Position numbers and translations under genes: made by a program. Shown here one piece after another: positions 7,683 to 14,287 of a DNA stretch of 25,546 bases; position 1 is the first letter of the stretch, and every line of letters begins with the position of its first letter. Below the pieces are notes generated by a model that did no database searches, was not told where the DNA came from, and saw nothing but the letters and a program-made list of their open reading frames with translations. This DNA comes from CAVIQK01 sp964613035 (GTDB taxonomy: Bacteria > Bacillota > Clostridia > Christensenellales > DTU072). The DNA is taken from assembly GCA_964613035.1 (NCBI GenBank), contig CAZTFQ010000021.1, forward strand, positions 1 through 25,546. Direction: 5' to 3'.

Positions 7683-9281
7683 TTATTTATAATAGTTGTC
7701 TATTACGGATTGAGTGGCATCCTGCGTAGCCGCTTGTAATGCGGACAGGGTCATTTTACCCGAGAGGACGTCGTCGTTGAAGTCATTCGCCCACTCGTTG
7801 ATCCAAGCCTTGCTCGGGAGATATCCCCAGTCGCCTACGGTCTGGTAATATGCGGCATCGACGAATACTTGCGCGTTGGCGGGTTTTTGGTCGGATTGCA
7901 AGAATACTTCCGAATTGGCAAGCTCCATCGTGTTGGGGACGGTAAATCCCGTCTCCGCGAAGACCTTCTGCCCTGCTTCGCCGCAAAGATACTCGACGAA
8001 TCTCCACGCGGCGTCTTTTTTCTTGCTCTTGGACGAAATACAAATGGCTTCAGAGCCGCTATGACCGGCTTGTAAGCCGCTGACCTTGACGCTGCCGTCG
8101 TCGTTATACTCTTTGTATACGGGCAACGGGGCGACGTCCCAATCGAAATCGGAGATTGTTTTGCGGAAAATACCTACCGCATATCTGGTATCCAGAAGCA
8201 TCGCGACTTGCTTGGAAGAGAACATCCCGTAGTTGGAGTTGGAGCCGGTAACGTCAGGCTTGGGAGAGACCTTGTGAGATACCGACAGATCTACGTAATA
8301 TTGCACGCCGTCCAGGTGACTCGGGAGCTGTCCGCACAGGGCTTTGTCCGCATCGGTCAACTTGTCTTTGTCTTCATAATCAATCGTCTCGCCCGCTTGA
8401 TACGTCTTGGAACCGATAGTGACGGTGCCCTCTTGCACAATCCAGTTGGGGCTGTCGTCAAACATGGTAAACTCATACTTGCCGCCCGTAGAAAGCGAGC
8501 TGTCCGTAACCCACTCTAGGTTGTCCGCGCCCAAAGTTCTACCGAAACAGAACCAGTTGGAAACGTAGACGCCGTACTTGGTTATGCTTGCGTTGTTGCG
8601 GACGGGCGCTTCGACGTTGCCGGTCGTCAGGCAAGAGAGTTCCAAAAACTCGTCCCAGTCCATTGCTACTTGATTGTTGAAGTATATTTGTCCGTTGTAA
8701 ACGAAGAGTGCCGTAGCGTCGCCATAAGTTGCAAGAGATTGCTCTGCCGTCATACTTATACACTCTATACCCACCGCGGCGAAGGCGTCCTTGTTGTAAA
8801 AAATCGCAGAAGTACTGTAGTCGCGCATAATGCCGTAGAGATTACCCGTACCGCTCTTGCGAGAAGTCGTATCGTAGCGGTATCTGGATACGCCCTCCGC
8901 CCACATTTTGTCAAGGCTCAAGACGGAGCTGTCGGCAAGGTACCCGTCCACAGGCTCGATATAGCCCGCCTCTATCCATGGCTTGATTTCGCCGTCACCC
9001 GCGACGAATACGTCGAAAGTATTGCTGCCGCGCATATTGTTGTTGATTTTCGTCTGGTAGTCGGCAGTGGGAATCGGCGTATACGTAACCTCGATATCGG
9101 AGTTTTCTTCGTTGAATTGTTTGACAAGTCGGGCAAAAACGGCTTGTTCCGTCTCGTTGCCCCAGCTTGCGAAAGTAATCTTATTAGAACTGCTCGACAC
9201 ACACGCGCTAGCAATAATAGCTATATTGGAAAGCGCGACTATAAGCAAAATAGAAACAATGATTTTTCTAATCGATTTCAT
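7683..9281 (-). CDS. Sugar-binding lipoprotein of a CUT1 ABC importer (family 1 solute-binding protein)
   Basis: A 532-residue lipoprotein with signal and lipobox ASAC (Cys27), followed by the typical opening ITFASWGNETEQ and KQFNEEN helix of family 1 extracellular solute-binding proteins. It captures an oligosaccharide outside the membrane and delivers it to the two permeases encoded downstream. It is about 80-100 residues longer than common members. The extra length includes a beta-rich, acidic insertion around residues 265-320 (EGTVTIGSKTYQAG near 284-297), placed between the two lobes. AAGGAGG lies 6 bases before its ATG and immediately after the GH127 stop. The neighbouring GH127 and GH43 enzymes suggest an arabinose-containing ligand, but this is an inference. 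Confidence 0.92.
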   Translation of the reverse strand: MKSIRKIIVSILLIVALSNIAIIASACVSSSSNKITFASWGNETEQAVFARLVKQFNEENSDIEVTYTPIPTADYQTKINNNMRGSNTFDVFVAGDGEIKPWIEAGYIEPVDGYLADSSVLSLDKMWAEGVSRYRYDTTSRKSGTGNLYGIMRDYSTSAIFYNKDAFAAVGIECISMTAEQSLATYGDATALFVYNGQIYFNNQVAMDWDEFLELSCLTTGNVEAPVRNNASITKYGVYVSNWFCFGRTLGADNLEWVTDSSLSTGGKYEFTMFDDSPNWIVQEGTVTIGSKTYQAGETIDYEDKDKLTDADKALCGQLPSHLDGVQYYVDLSVSHKVSPKPDVTGSNSNYGMFSSKQVAMLLDTRYAVGIFRKTISDFDWDVAPLPVYKEYNDDGSVKVSGLQAGHSGSEAICISSKSKKKDAAWRFVEYLCGEAGQKVFAETGFTVPNTMELANSEVFLQSDQKPANAQVFVDAAYYQTVGDWGYLPSKAWINEWANDFNDDVLSGKMTLSALQAATQDATQSVIDNYYK

Positions 9282-9291
9282 AATGACCTCC

Positions 9292-11091
9292 TTATTTAAC
9301 GGATTTCATTTCCGTGATTCTCAAATAGGTCGCACCGTAGGGGACAAGGCACTTTTCTACGTTTTCTCCGACGCGCACGTCCCCGGCAACAGAACAAGCA
9401 ATATCATCGTAGCCTTGCTCATACCCCCATTCGACGGGCGCGAGAGACGTCTTTATCTTCAGCGGGGGATTGGTTCGGGAAAAGGCGTTTTCGTAATCGC
9501 ACTCTTCCACTACCAGACTATCCGCAGCGAAGGCATATTGCCAATTTTCCGTCGGATAAAAGGCATAGTCGCAATACGGATACTTGCGCTCGACGCCGTT
9601 ACTCACGTACTCTAATCGACTCGTTTCGTGCGCGATAGGCAAAGCGAACAGCAGTTGTCCGTACTTGACGCATTGCGCGCCGCCCGGGCGTTGTTCGAAG
9701 CGCGCTTCGAAGCGATAAGTTATATGTACCGGCACTCCCGCCTGCATTGCCAGACGTACCCAGCCGTCGCGTTGCTCGTACGGGGCGTCGCAATCGAACG
9801 CCGCCTCGCCGGGAATATGCACTTTGACGTCGGCATTGCCGTCTACGGTCAAAGTCACTTGTCTTCGGAAGGGATACTCCCCTTCCACCGTCAGCGTAAC
9901 GATTTTACCGTCGATTAATTTACTTGCACGTATCGGCACGGGAGATACGACCGCGAAGCCGTCGCCGTCGCTCATAACCGCGCTTGCACAAAACTTAGGA
10001 AATCCTTGTCCGAAGTTGGACGTACAACAACCGAAGTTAGGTTCCAGACCGAACATATTTGACTCGGGTCCGTTGGTACCGAAAATATACGGTTCGTAAT
10101 TTTTGCAAGCAATTTGGTTGACCTGTTGGTCATATTGGTGCGCCCACATATCTTCGCTGAGGGTTGCGGGCAGACCGTTGAAACATAGTTCTTCCAATTT
10201 ATCCGCCCACTTGCTTTCGCCGGTAACCGCAACGAGCCACTCGTAGCTGTACATCGCTTCCACTATACCGCAAAGCTCGCTACCCTGTATAGGACTAGTA
10301 CCCGCCAAGCACTCGTCGCCGTTGAAGTGACCGTAGGCAGTGCCGTGTTTTTCCGTTAAAACTTCCAAAAGTTCTTCCGCTACGCCCGAATAAGGCTCTC
10401 CTGTGAGCTCGGAATAGACGGCGTCGTACTTCAACGCCATAGCTATGTTGACGACGTGCGTTTCGTAGCTCCACTCCTTACGAGGTTGTTGCCAGAGCCT
10501 CGTTGCATACAAATAGTCGATGCCCTGAGCTTTGAGTCTGTGCGCGAGCAACATCAAGTACTCTTGCGGACGTCTTTCGTATAGCCACAAAATAGGTATG
10601 TAACATTCGAACCATCTTGCAGCCGCCCAATCTCTCAAAGTTTTTCCGTTTACAGCGCGATATAAGTGTTTCAAAGCTTTGTCAACGACTTCTTCGATAC
10701 GCTCGTCCCCCGAATAATCCGCATACGTTACAAGCACTTTTAGCAGTAAAAACGTGGACCACGGGTCCATCGATTCCGCTTCTTCTTGCGACATATTAAG
10801 AGGTTTGATAAATCCGTTCTCCTGCTGTCCCTTCAATATGCAATCGATATATCTACGTACTTTACGCAACTTTTCCTCGTCTTGAGTGAGATATGCAAGA
10901 GGAACGTATCCGTCCAAAAAGTACGGGAATCTCTCCCATCCGTCCGCGTCTCCCCCGAGCCACTTGCTTTGAGCTACATCCTTCCAGACGATGTCCAGGT
11001 TGCCGTGTAGTCCGCTTGACTGAATTTCCAGCTGACGTTTTAGCCAACCGAGCGGACGAATATTTTTGATATCTAATGCGCGTAATTTCAC
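9292..11091 (-). CDS. Cytoplasmic GH127-type beta-L-arabinofuranosidase (DUF1680 family)
   Basis: A 599-residue protein of the DUF1680/GH127 group. An (alpha/alpha)6 barrel is followed by a beta-sandwich. The zinc-thiolate site of the family is recognisable: Glu272-x-Cys274 in SELCG and the Cys355-Cys356 pair in FGCCTSN, of which the first Cys is the expected nucleophile. Glu260 in GDE is the likely acid/base, although its spacing to Glu272 is 12 rather than the 16 seen in HypBA1. There is no signal peptide, so it acts on imported oligosaccharides. A longer frame begins at 11175, but GTG at 11091 has CGGAGG 7 bases upstream, and the added 28 residues look random; GTG is chosen. It is the first gene of the cluster. 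GH127 also includes an aceric acid hydrolase of rhamnogalacturonan-II breakdown, so the substrate is open. Confidence 0.87.
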   Translation of the reverse strand: MKLRALDIKNIRPLGWLKRQLEIQSSGLHGNLDIVWKDVAQSKWLGGDADGWERFPYFLDGYVPLAYLTQDEEKLRKVRRYIDCILKGQQENGFIKPLNMSQEEAESMDPWSTFLLLKVLVTYADYSGDERIEEVVDKALKHLYRAVNGKTLRDWAAARWFECYIPILWLYERRPQEYLMLLAHRLKAQGIDYLYATRLWQQPRKEWSYETHVVNIAMALKYDAVYSELTGEPYSGVAEELLEVLTEKHGTAYGHFNGDECLAGTSPIQGSELCGIVEAMYSYEWLVAVTGESKWADKLEELCFNGLPATLSEDMWAHQYDQQVNQIACKNYEPYIFGTNGPESNMFGLEPNFGCCTSNFGQGFPKFCASAVMSDGDGFAVVSPVPIRASKLIDGKIVTLTVEGEYPFRRQVTLTVDGNADVKVHIPGEAAFDCDAPYEQRDGWVRLAMQAGVPVHITYRFEARFEQRPGGAQCVKYGQLLFALPIAHETSRLEYVSNGVERKYPYCDYAFYPTENWQYAFAADSLVVEECDYENAFSRTNPPLKIKTSLAPVEWGYEQGYDDIACSVAGDVRVGENVEKCLVPYGATYLRITEMKSVK

Positions 11092-11098
11092 AGACGTT

Positions 11099-11104
11099 CC
11101 TCCG
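11099..11104 (-). promoter_or_regulatory. Ribosome binding site deciding a GTG start
   Basis: The minus strand reads CGGAGG here, with a 7-base spacer before the GTG at 11091-11089. No comparable site precedes the upstream ATG at 11175, so it fixes the GH127 start. Confidence 0.8.
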
Positions 11105-11185
11105 AATAATATGGATATCGTATTGTTGTAAGATGCAATCTGTCTCGAGGTTGCAGATCGCCGACAAGATAGCATATCTCCGCGA

Positions 11186-11200
11186 TAAGACGCCGTCTTA
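11186..11200. promoter_or_regulatory. Perfect 15-base palindrome at the cluster's transcription start
   Basis: TAAGACG-C-CGTCTTA is a perfect inverted repeat with a single central base. It begins 7 bases beyond the -10 (11213-11208) of the minus-strand promoter, so it covers the expected start of transcription. A one-base centre cannot form a normal RNA hairpin loop, which favours a DNA operator for a dimeric repressor. The protein that binds is unknown. Confidence 0.5.
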
Positions 11201-11207
11201 CGGATTA

Positions 11208-11236
11208 ATTATACAATATCAACGGATTGATTCCAA
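11208..11236 (-). promoter_or_regulatory. Main promoter of the minus-strand utilisation cluster
   Basis: On the minus strand, TTGGAA (11236-11231) is separated by 17 bases from TATAAT (11213-11208). Transcription would start near 11201, giving a leader of about 110 bases before the GH127 GTG. The -35 is imperfect (4 of 6), as expected of a promoter that needs an activator, and one copy of a direct repeat touches it. Confidence 0.7.
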
Positions 11237-11271
11237 TTACATATTTCACTCAATTACATTACATATTTCAC
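11236..11271. repeat. Direct repeat of 14 bases with a 22-base period, probable activator sites
   Basis: ATTACATATTTCAC occurs twice without mismatch, at 11236-11249 and 11258-11271. The 22-base period is about two helical turns. The inner copy abuts the -35 of the cluster promoter. Same-face tandem half-sites next to a -35 are the usual arrangement for AraC-family activators, and an AraC-family gene starts 90 bases away at 11360. Confidence 0.7.
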
Positions 11272-11290
11272 AATTTTTTTCTTTCTGCTA

Positions 11291-11319
11291 TTGATTTAAC
11301 GTTGTGAGTACGGTATAAT
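11291..11319 (+). promoter_or_regulatory. Promoter of the divergent AraC-family regulator
   Basis: TTGATT (11291-11296), a 17-base spacer and TATAAT (11314-11319). Transcription would start near 11326, about 34 bases before the ATG, with GGAG at 11348-11351 as the ribosome site. Confidence 0.72.
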
Positions 11320-11359
11320 CGAAACGAGTCGCGAAAACGACGCAATCGGAGCCGAAAGT

Positions 11360-12136
11360 ATGAAATATTTAAGTTTTATAAATCCCCCGAAGTATATTTA
11401 CTCCAACCACAAGCAGTTTTTGCCACACGAAAAACATATGCGACGGCTTTTTGACGAAGACGTTTTGATAATAATGACGGACGGCATATTACGTTTTACG
11501 GAAAACGGCGAGTCTTTCGAATTAAAAGCCGGCGAATATTATATCCAAAGAGCCGGATTCTGGCAAGACGGTCCGATAGAGAGCGACGTGCCGAGTTACT
11601 ACTACATCCACTTCAAGGGGACTTATACCGACGACGAGGGATTGCCCATCCGAGGAACCTTCGACACAACGGATATCGGCGGAGTGATAGACAACTTATA
11701 CAATCTCGGATTCTATTCCAACGCGCTGGAATACAATCTCAATTTCTATTACCTTTTGCATAAACTGTTGCAAGGGCAAAAGAAAAGCACCGACGCGGAA
11801 ATTTTGCGCGCGTATATAATTGCCAATTACCAAAACAAAATCACTTTAAAAGATTTAGCGAAATTGATACATTGCTCGACCAATCAAGTCAACAACGTCT
11901 TCAAATCGACTCACGGAACGACCGCCATAGATTATCTGATTTATTATCGTTTGGCGAAGGCTCTCGAGTTAATCGTCACCACCGTCCGCCCCATAACGGA
12001 AATCTGTCAATACGTGGGCTTCGCCAATTATTCTGTTTTTTATCGCTTGTTTGAAAAGCGCTTCGGTATATCTCCCAAAGAGTGTCGTACCAACAACGTC
12101 AAGCCGTTTCACATAATGCCCGTTGTCCCCAAATAA
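11360..12136 (+). CDS. AraC-family transcriptional regulator (cupin sensor plus HTH)
   Basis: A 258-residue regulator. Residues about 30-90 form a cupin-type sugar-sensing region (GILRFTENGESFELKAGEY). Residues about 145-243 hold the two helix-turn-helix motifs of the AraC DNA-binding domain: ITLKDLAKLIHCS...VFKSTHG (161-186) and RPITEICQYVGFANYSVFYR (210-229), closing with the family signature FGISPKECR. It is divergent from the GH127/ABC/GH43 cluster, sharing a 268-base control region that carries a direct repeat. It is therefore the best candidate activator of that cluster, responding to an arabinose-containing sugar; this assignment is inferred. No terminator is obvious after its stop. 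Confidence 0.92.
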   Translation: MKYLSFINPPKYIYSNHKQFLPHEKHMRRLFDEDVLIIMTDGILRFTENGESFELKAGEYYIQRAGFWQDGPIESDVPSYYYIHFKGTYTDDEGLPIRGTFDTTDIGGVIDNLYNLGFYSNALEYNLNFYYLLHKLLQGQKKSTDAEILRAYIIANYQNKITLKDLAKLIHCSTNQVNNVFKSTHGTTAIDYLIYYRLAKALELIVTTVRPITEICQYVGFANYSVFYRLFEKRFGISPKECRTNNVKPFHIMPVVPK

Positions 12137-12494
12137 TTACGGCAACCGTCCTTTGCCCGTCACCGCGGACCGTATCGCGCTCGGCGACAAGTTTTCAATT
12201 TCTTAGCCTCATATGTAGAGGATTATTTTCTGTCCGACAAGCCCCCTTGCAAATTGACATCCCGTATTTCTCCGACGGAGCTACGTAATCCGCAATCCGT
12301 GTTGTCAACCGTTGTACATATTCCGTATTGTCTCCAAAATTCTCCGACGTTATCCATATAATATAAGACCTCGCGAGCGCCCTGTCGATTAAGAACGGAC
12401 ACTTAACGAAAAGCAGCCAAAACGAAAATAAACAAGACAATTTTGTTATAGAATCGGTAATATGATTTTTGCTATAATCATTATGAGGTGAATT
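12137..12494 (+). other. Intergenic region before the propeller-AraC gene
   Basis: A 358-base gap without a credible gene. It lacks a clear terminator for the upstream regulator. A second TATAAT occurs at 12357-12362 but has no good -35. CTCCGACGGAG at about 12271-12281 is an 11-base palindrome with a one-base centre. The stretch just before the next gene is AT-rich and holds the extended -10 described separately. Confidence 0.6.
12470..12478 (+). promoter_or_regulatory. Extended -10 promoter of the propeller-AraC gene
   Basis: TGCTATAAT is a complete extended -10. Transcription would begin near 12485, at the start of the GAGGTG ribosome site (12485-12490) and only about 10 bases before the ATG. 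Such a short leader is unusual but workable. No clear -35 is seen at 17 bases. Confidence 0.5.
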
Positions 12495-14198
12495 ATGCTG
12501 ATAACAGAAAAAAACGCGTTAAAACGGTTCTATACCGACCAACGATTATGGCAAGGCATACCTGCCCTCGCTCGGAGCAAAAACGGCAGGATCTTCGCAA
12601 CCTTCTATAGCGGTAAAATCAAAGAAGAATACGGCAATTATTCCGTTGTAATAACAAGCAACGACGACGGCGCGACTTGGCGCGAGCCGATTGCGGTAGC
12701 ATACAACGGGGATAACTCTCGGTGTTTCGATTCCAACATCTGGATAGATCCGTACGGAAGATTGTGGTTTTTCTGGAACGTAATGCCCGACTTCAAGCTG
12801 TATGCCGCGGTCTGCGACAACCCCGACGACGAGACTCTCGTCTGGAAAGAGCCTCGCGTCATCGCCAACGGTATTATGATCAACAAGCCGACGGCTATAT
12901 CTCGCAACGACTGGCTACTGCCTATCGCCGTGTGGGCAAAACATATCAGAGTGATGAGCGACGTTGTCTCCAAAGATCGCAAAAGACTGGCTTTCGCCTA
13001 CAAAACCAACGACGCGGGCAAGACGTTTTTCAGACTCGGCGGTGTAGATATGCCTCAACGCTCCTTCGACGAGCATCTGCTTCTAAGTCACGACGACGGC
13101 ACTCTTGCTATGTACGTAAGGACCTTCTACGGAATCGGCGTGAGCTACTCCTACGACGGAGGTCTGTCTTGGACCCCGGGCGAAGACAGCGGACTCGGCG
13201 GACCGTGCTCGCGATTTTTCATAAGAAAACTAAGCAGCGGCAACGTATTGCTTGTCAATCACGTCAATTTCTGCGGACGCAACAATCTCACTGCAATGAT
13301 ATCGTCGGATGACGGCAAGACCTTCCGCGGAGGGCTCCTGCTCGATGAGCGCGACGACGTCTCTTACCCCGACGGAGTGGAAGACGAAGACGGCAATATC
13401 TATATAATATACGACCGCGAGAGGGGTGCTTATAAGCACAATCTTGCAGAAAATCAAAAGTGTGCCAGAGAGCTTTTGCTGGCTCGTTTCACCGAAAACG
13501 ACGTCTTGGCAGGGCGGTTGATCTCGGAAGGCAGTTACCTCAAGAGATTGGTCAACAAGCTGGGCAAATATCGCGGCGAAGACCGCAATCCTTACAGAGA
13601 ATGCAAGTATTACACCGCGGAAGAATATGCCGATATATTGTTGGAGATGAATACTCCCGACGAAATTCTTTCTAGGATCTTTAACGATTACAGCAGTTGT
13701 TGGAGTATCCTCACAGAGGAAGAAAACACCCTCGTCGACAAGAAGATTGCTAAAATATTCAATGACGACTCCTCTCTTGCCGTCAAACATGATTTACTTG
13801 CGGACATAGTCAAAATTTTCCGCAAAACCTCCGATCACTTAGAGCCGAGCAACGACTTGATAAAGAACGTCATCGATTATATTGACTCGTCGTATCACGA
13901 AGACCTCCAGATAACGGACATTGCCGATAAATTTAACGTAAGCAAATACTATCTGAGTCATCTCTTCAAAAGTCATATGAACATATCACTGCTACAATTC
14001 GTCAACAGTAGACGGATAGTCCATGCCAAGCAGTTGTTGCGAGATACCGACAAGAGCATCATCGATGTATGCTTCTCGGTGGGTTTCAACGACGTATCGT
14101 ACTTCACCAAAGTCTTCCGTTTGGCAGAGGGTATATCCCCCGGAAAGTATCGAAAAACGGTCATTAAAGACAAATCAACGCCCCTAACCGTACGTTGA
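12495..14198 (+). CDS. AraC-type regulator fused to a sialidase-like beta-propeller
   Basis: A 567-residue protein without a signal peptide or membrane segment, so it is cytoplasmic. Residues about 10-345 form a sialidase-like propeller with four Asp-box motifs: SNDDGATW (55-62), TNDAGKTF (171-178), SYDGGLSW (219-226) and SSDDGKTF (270-277). A helical linker of about 100 residues follows. The end is an AraC DNA-binding domain, with HTH1 at about 473-492, HTH2 at about 521-544 and the signature GISPGKYRK at 546-554. The propeller is related to the one in the adjacent secreted protein: both share WQGIP (Trp19 here), NGIxxNKPT (from Asn125), VSYPD (from Val289) and DxNIY. The FRIP Arg of sialidases is replaced (QGIP). 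It probably senses the sugar released by its neighbour and controls that gene 89 bases downstream. The fusion reads through one frame with no sign of a frameshift. Confidence 0.88.
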   Translation: MLITEKNALKRFYTDQRLWQGIPALARSKNGRIFATFYSGKIKEEYGNYSVVITSNDDGATWREPIAVAYNGDNSRCFDSNIWIDPYGRLWFFWNVMPDFKLYAAVCDNPDDETLVWKEPRVIANGIMINKPTAISRNDWLLPIAVWAKHIRVMSDVVSKDRKRLAFAYKTNDAGKTFFRLGGVDMPQRSFDEHLLLSHDDGTLAMYVRTFYGIGVSYSYDGGLSWTPGEDSGLGGPCSRFFIRKLSSGNVLLVNHVNFCGRNNLTAMISSDDGKTFRGGLLLDERDDVSYPDGVEDEDGNIYIIYDRERGAYKHNLAENQKCARELLLARFTENDVLAGRLISEGSYLKRLVNKLGKYRGEDRNPYRECKYYTAEEYADILLEMNTPDEILSRIFNDYSSCWSILTEEENTLVDKKIAKIFNDDSSLAVKHDLLADIVKIFRKTSDHLEPSNDLIKNVIDYIDSSYHEDLQITDIADKFNVSKYYLSHLFKSHMNISLLQFVNSRRIVHAKQLLRDTDKSIIDVCFSVGFNDVSYFTKVFRLAEGISPGKYRKTVIKDKSTPLTVR

Positions 14199-14287
14199 AA
14201 CAAGACAAACCCCTCTCAAACGGACTTAATTATACGGATTTAATTACTTGTATACAAAATAATAAAAATATATAAGGAGAACGGAGT
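14199..14287 (+). promoter_or_regulatory. Control region of the propeller lipoprotein gene: tandem repeat and palindrome
   Basis: This 89-base gap holds CGGACTTAATTA (14221-14232) and CGGATTTAATTA (14235-14246), a 12-base direct repeat with one mismatch and a 14-base period. TTGTATACAA (14248-14257) is a perfect palindrome. Two purine-rich stretches, GGAGA and GGAG, lie shortly before the ATG at 14288. No standard promoter pair is convincing. The repeats are candidate sites for the regulator encoded just upstream. Confidence 0.45.

Noticed and set aside
11092..11175. 28-residue N-terminal extension of the cytoplasmic GH127 protein
   Set aside because: It has no ribosome site and no family similarity, it would overlap the promoter leader, and a strong CGGAGG precedes the GTG at 11091.
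12495..14198. Two separate genes joined by a sequencing or annotation error
   Set aside because: One uninterrupted frame runs from the propeller through a helical linker to the HTH domain, with no internal stop, no second ribosome site of note and even codon use.
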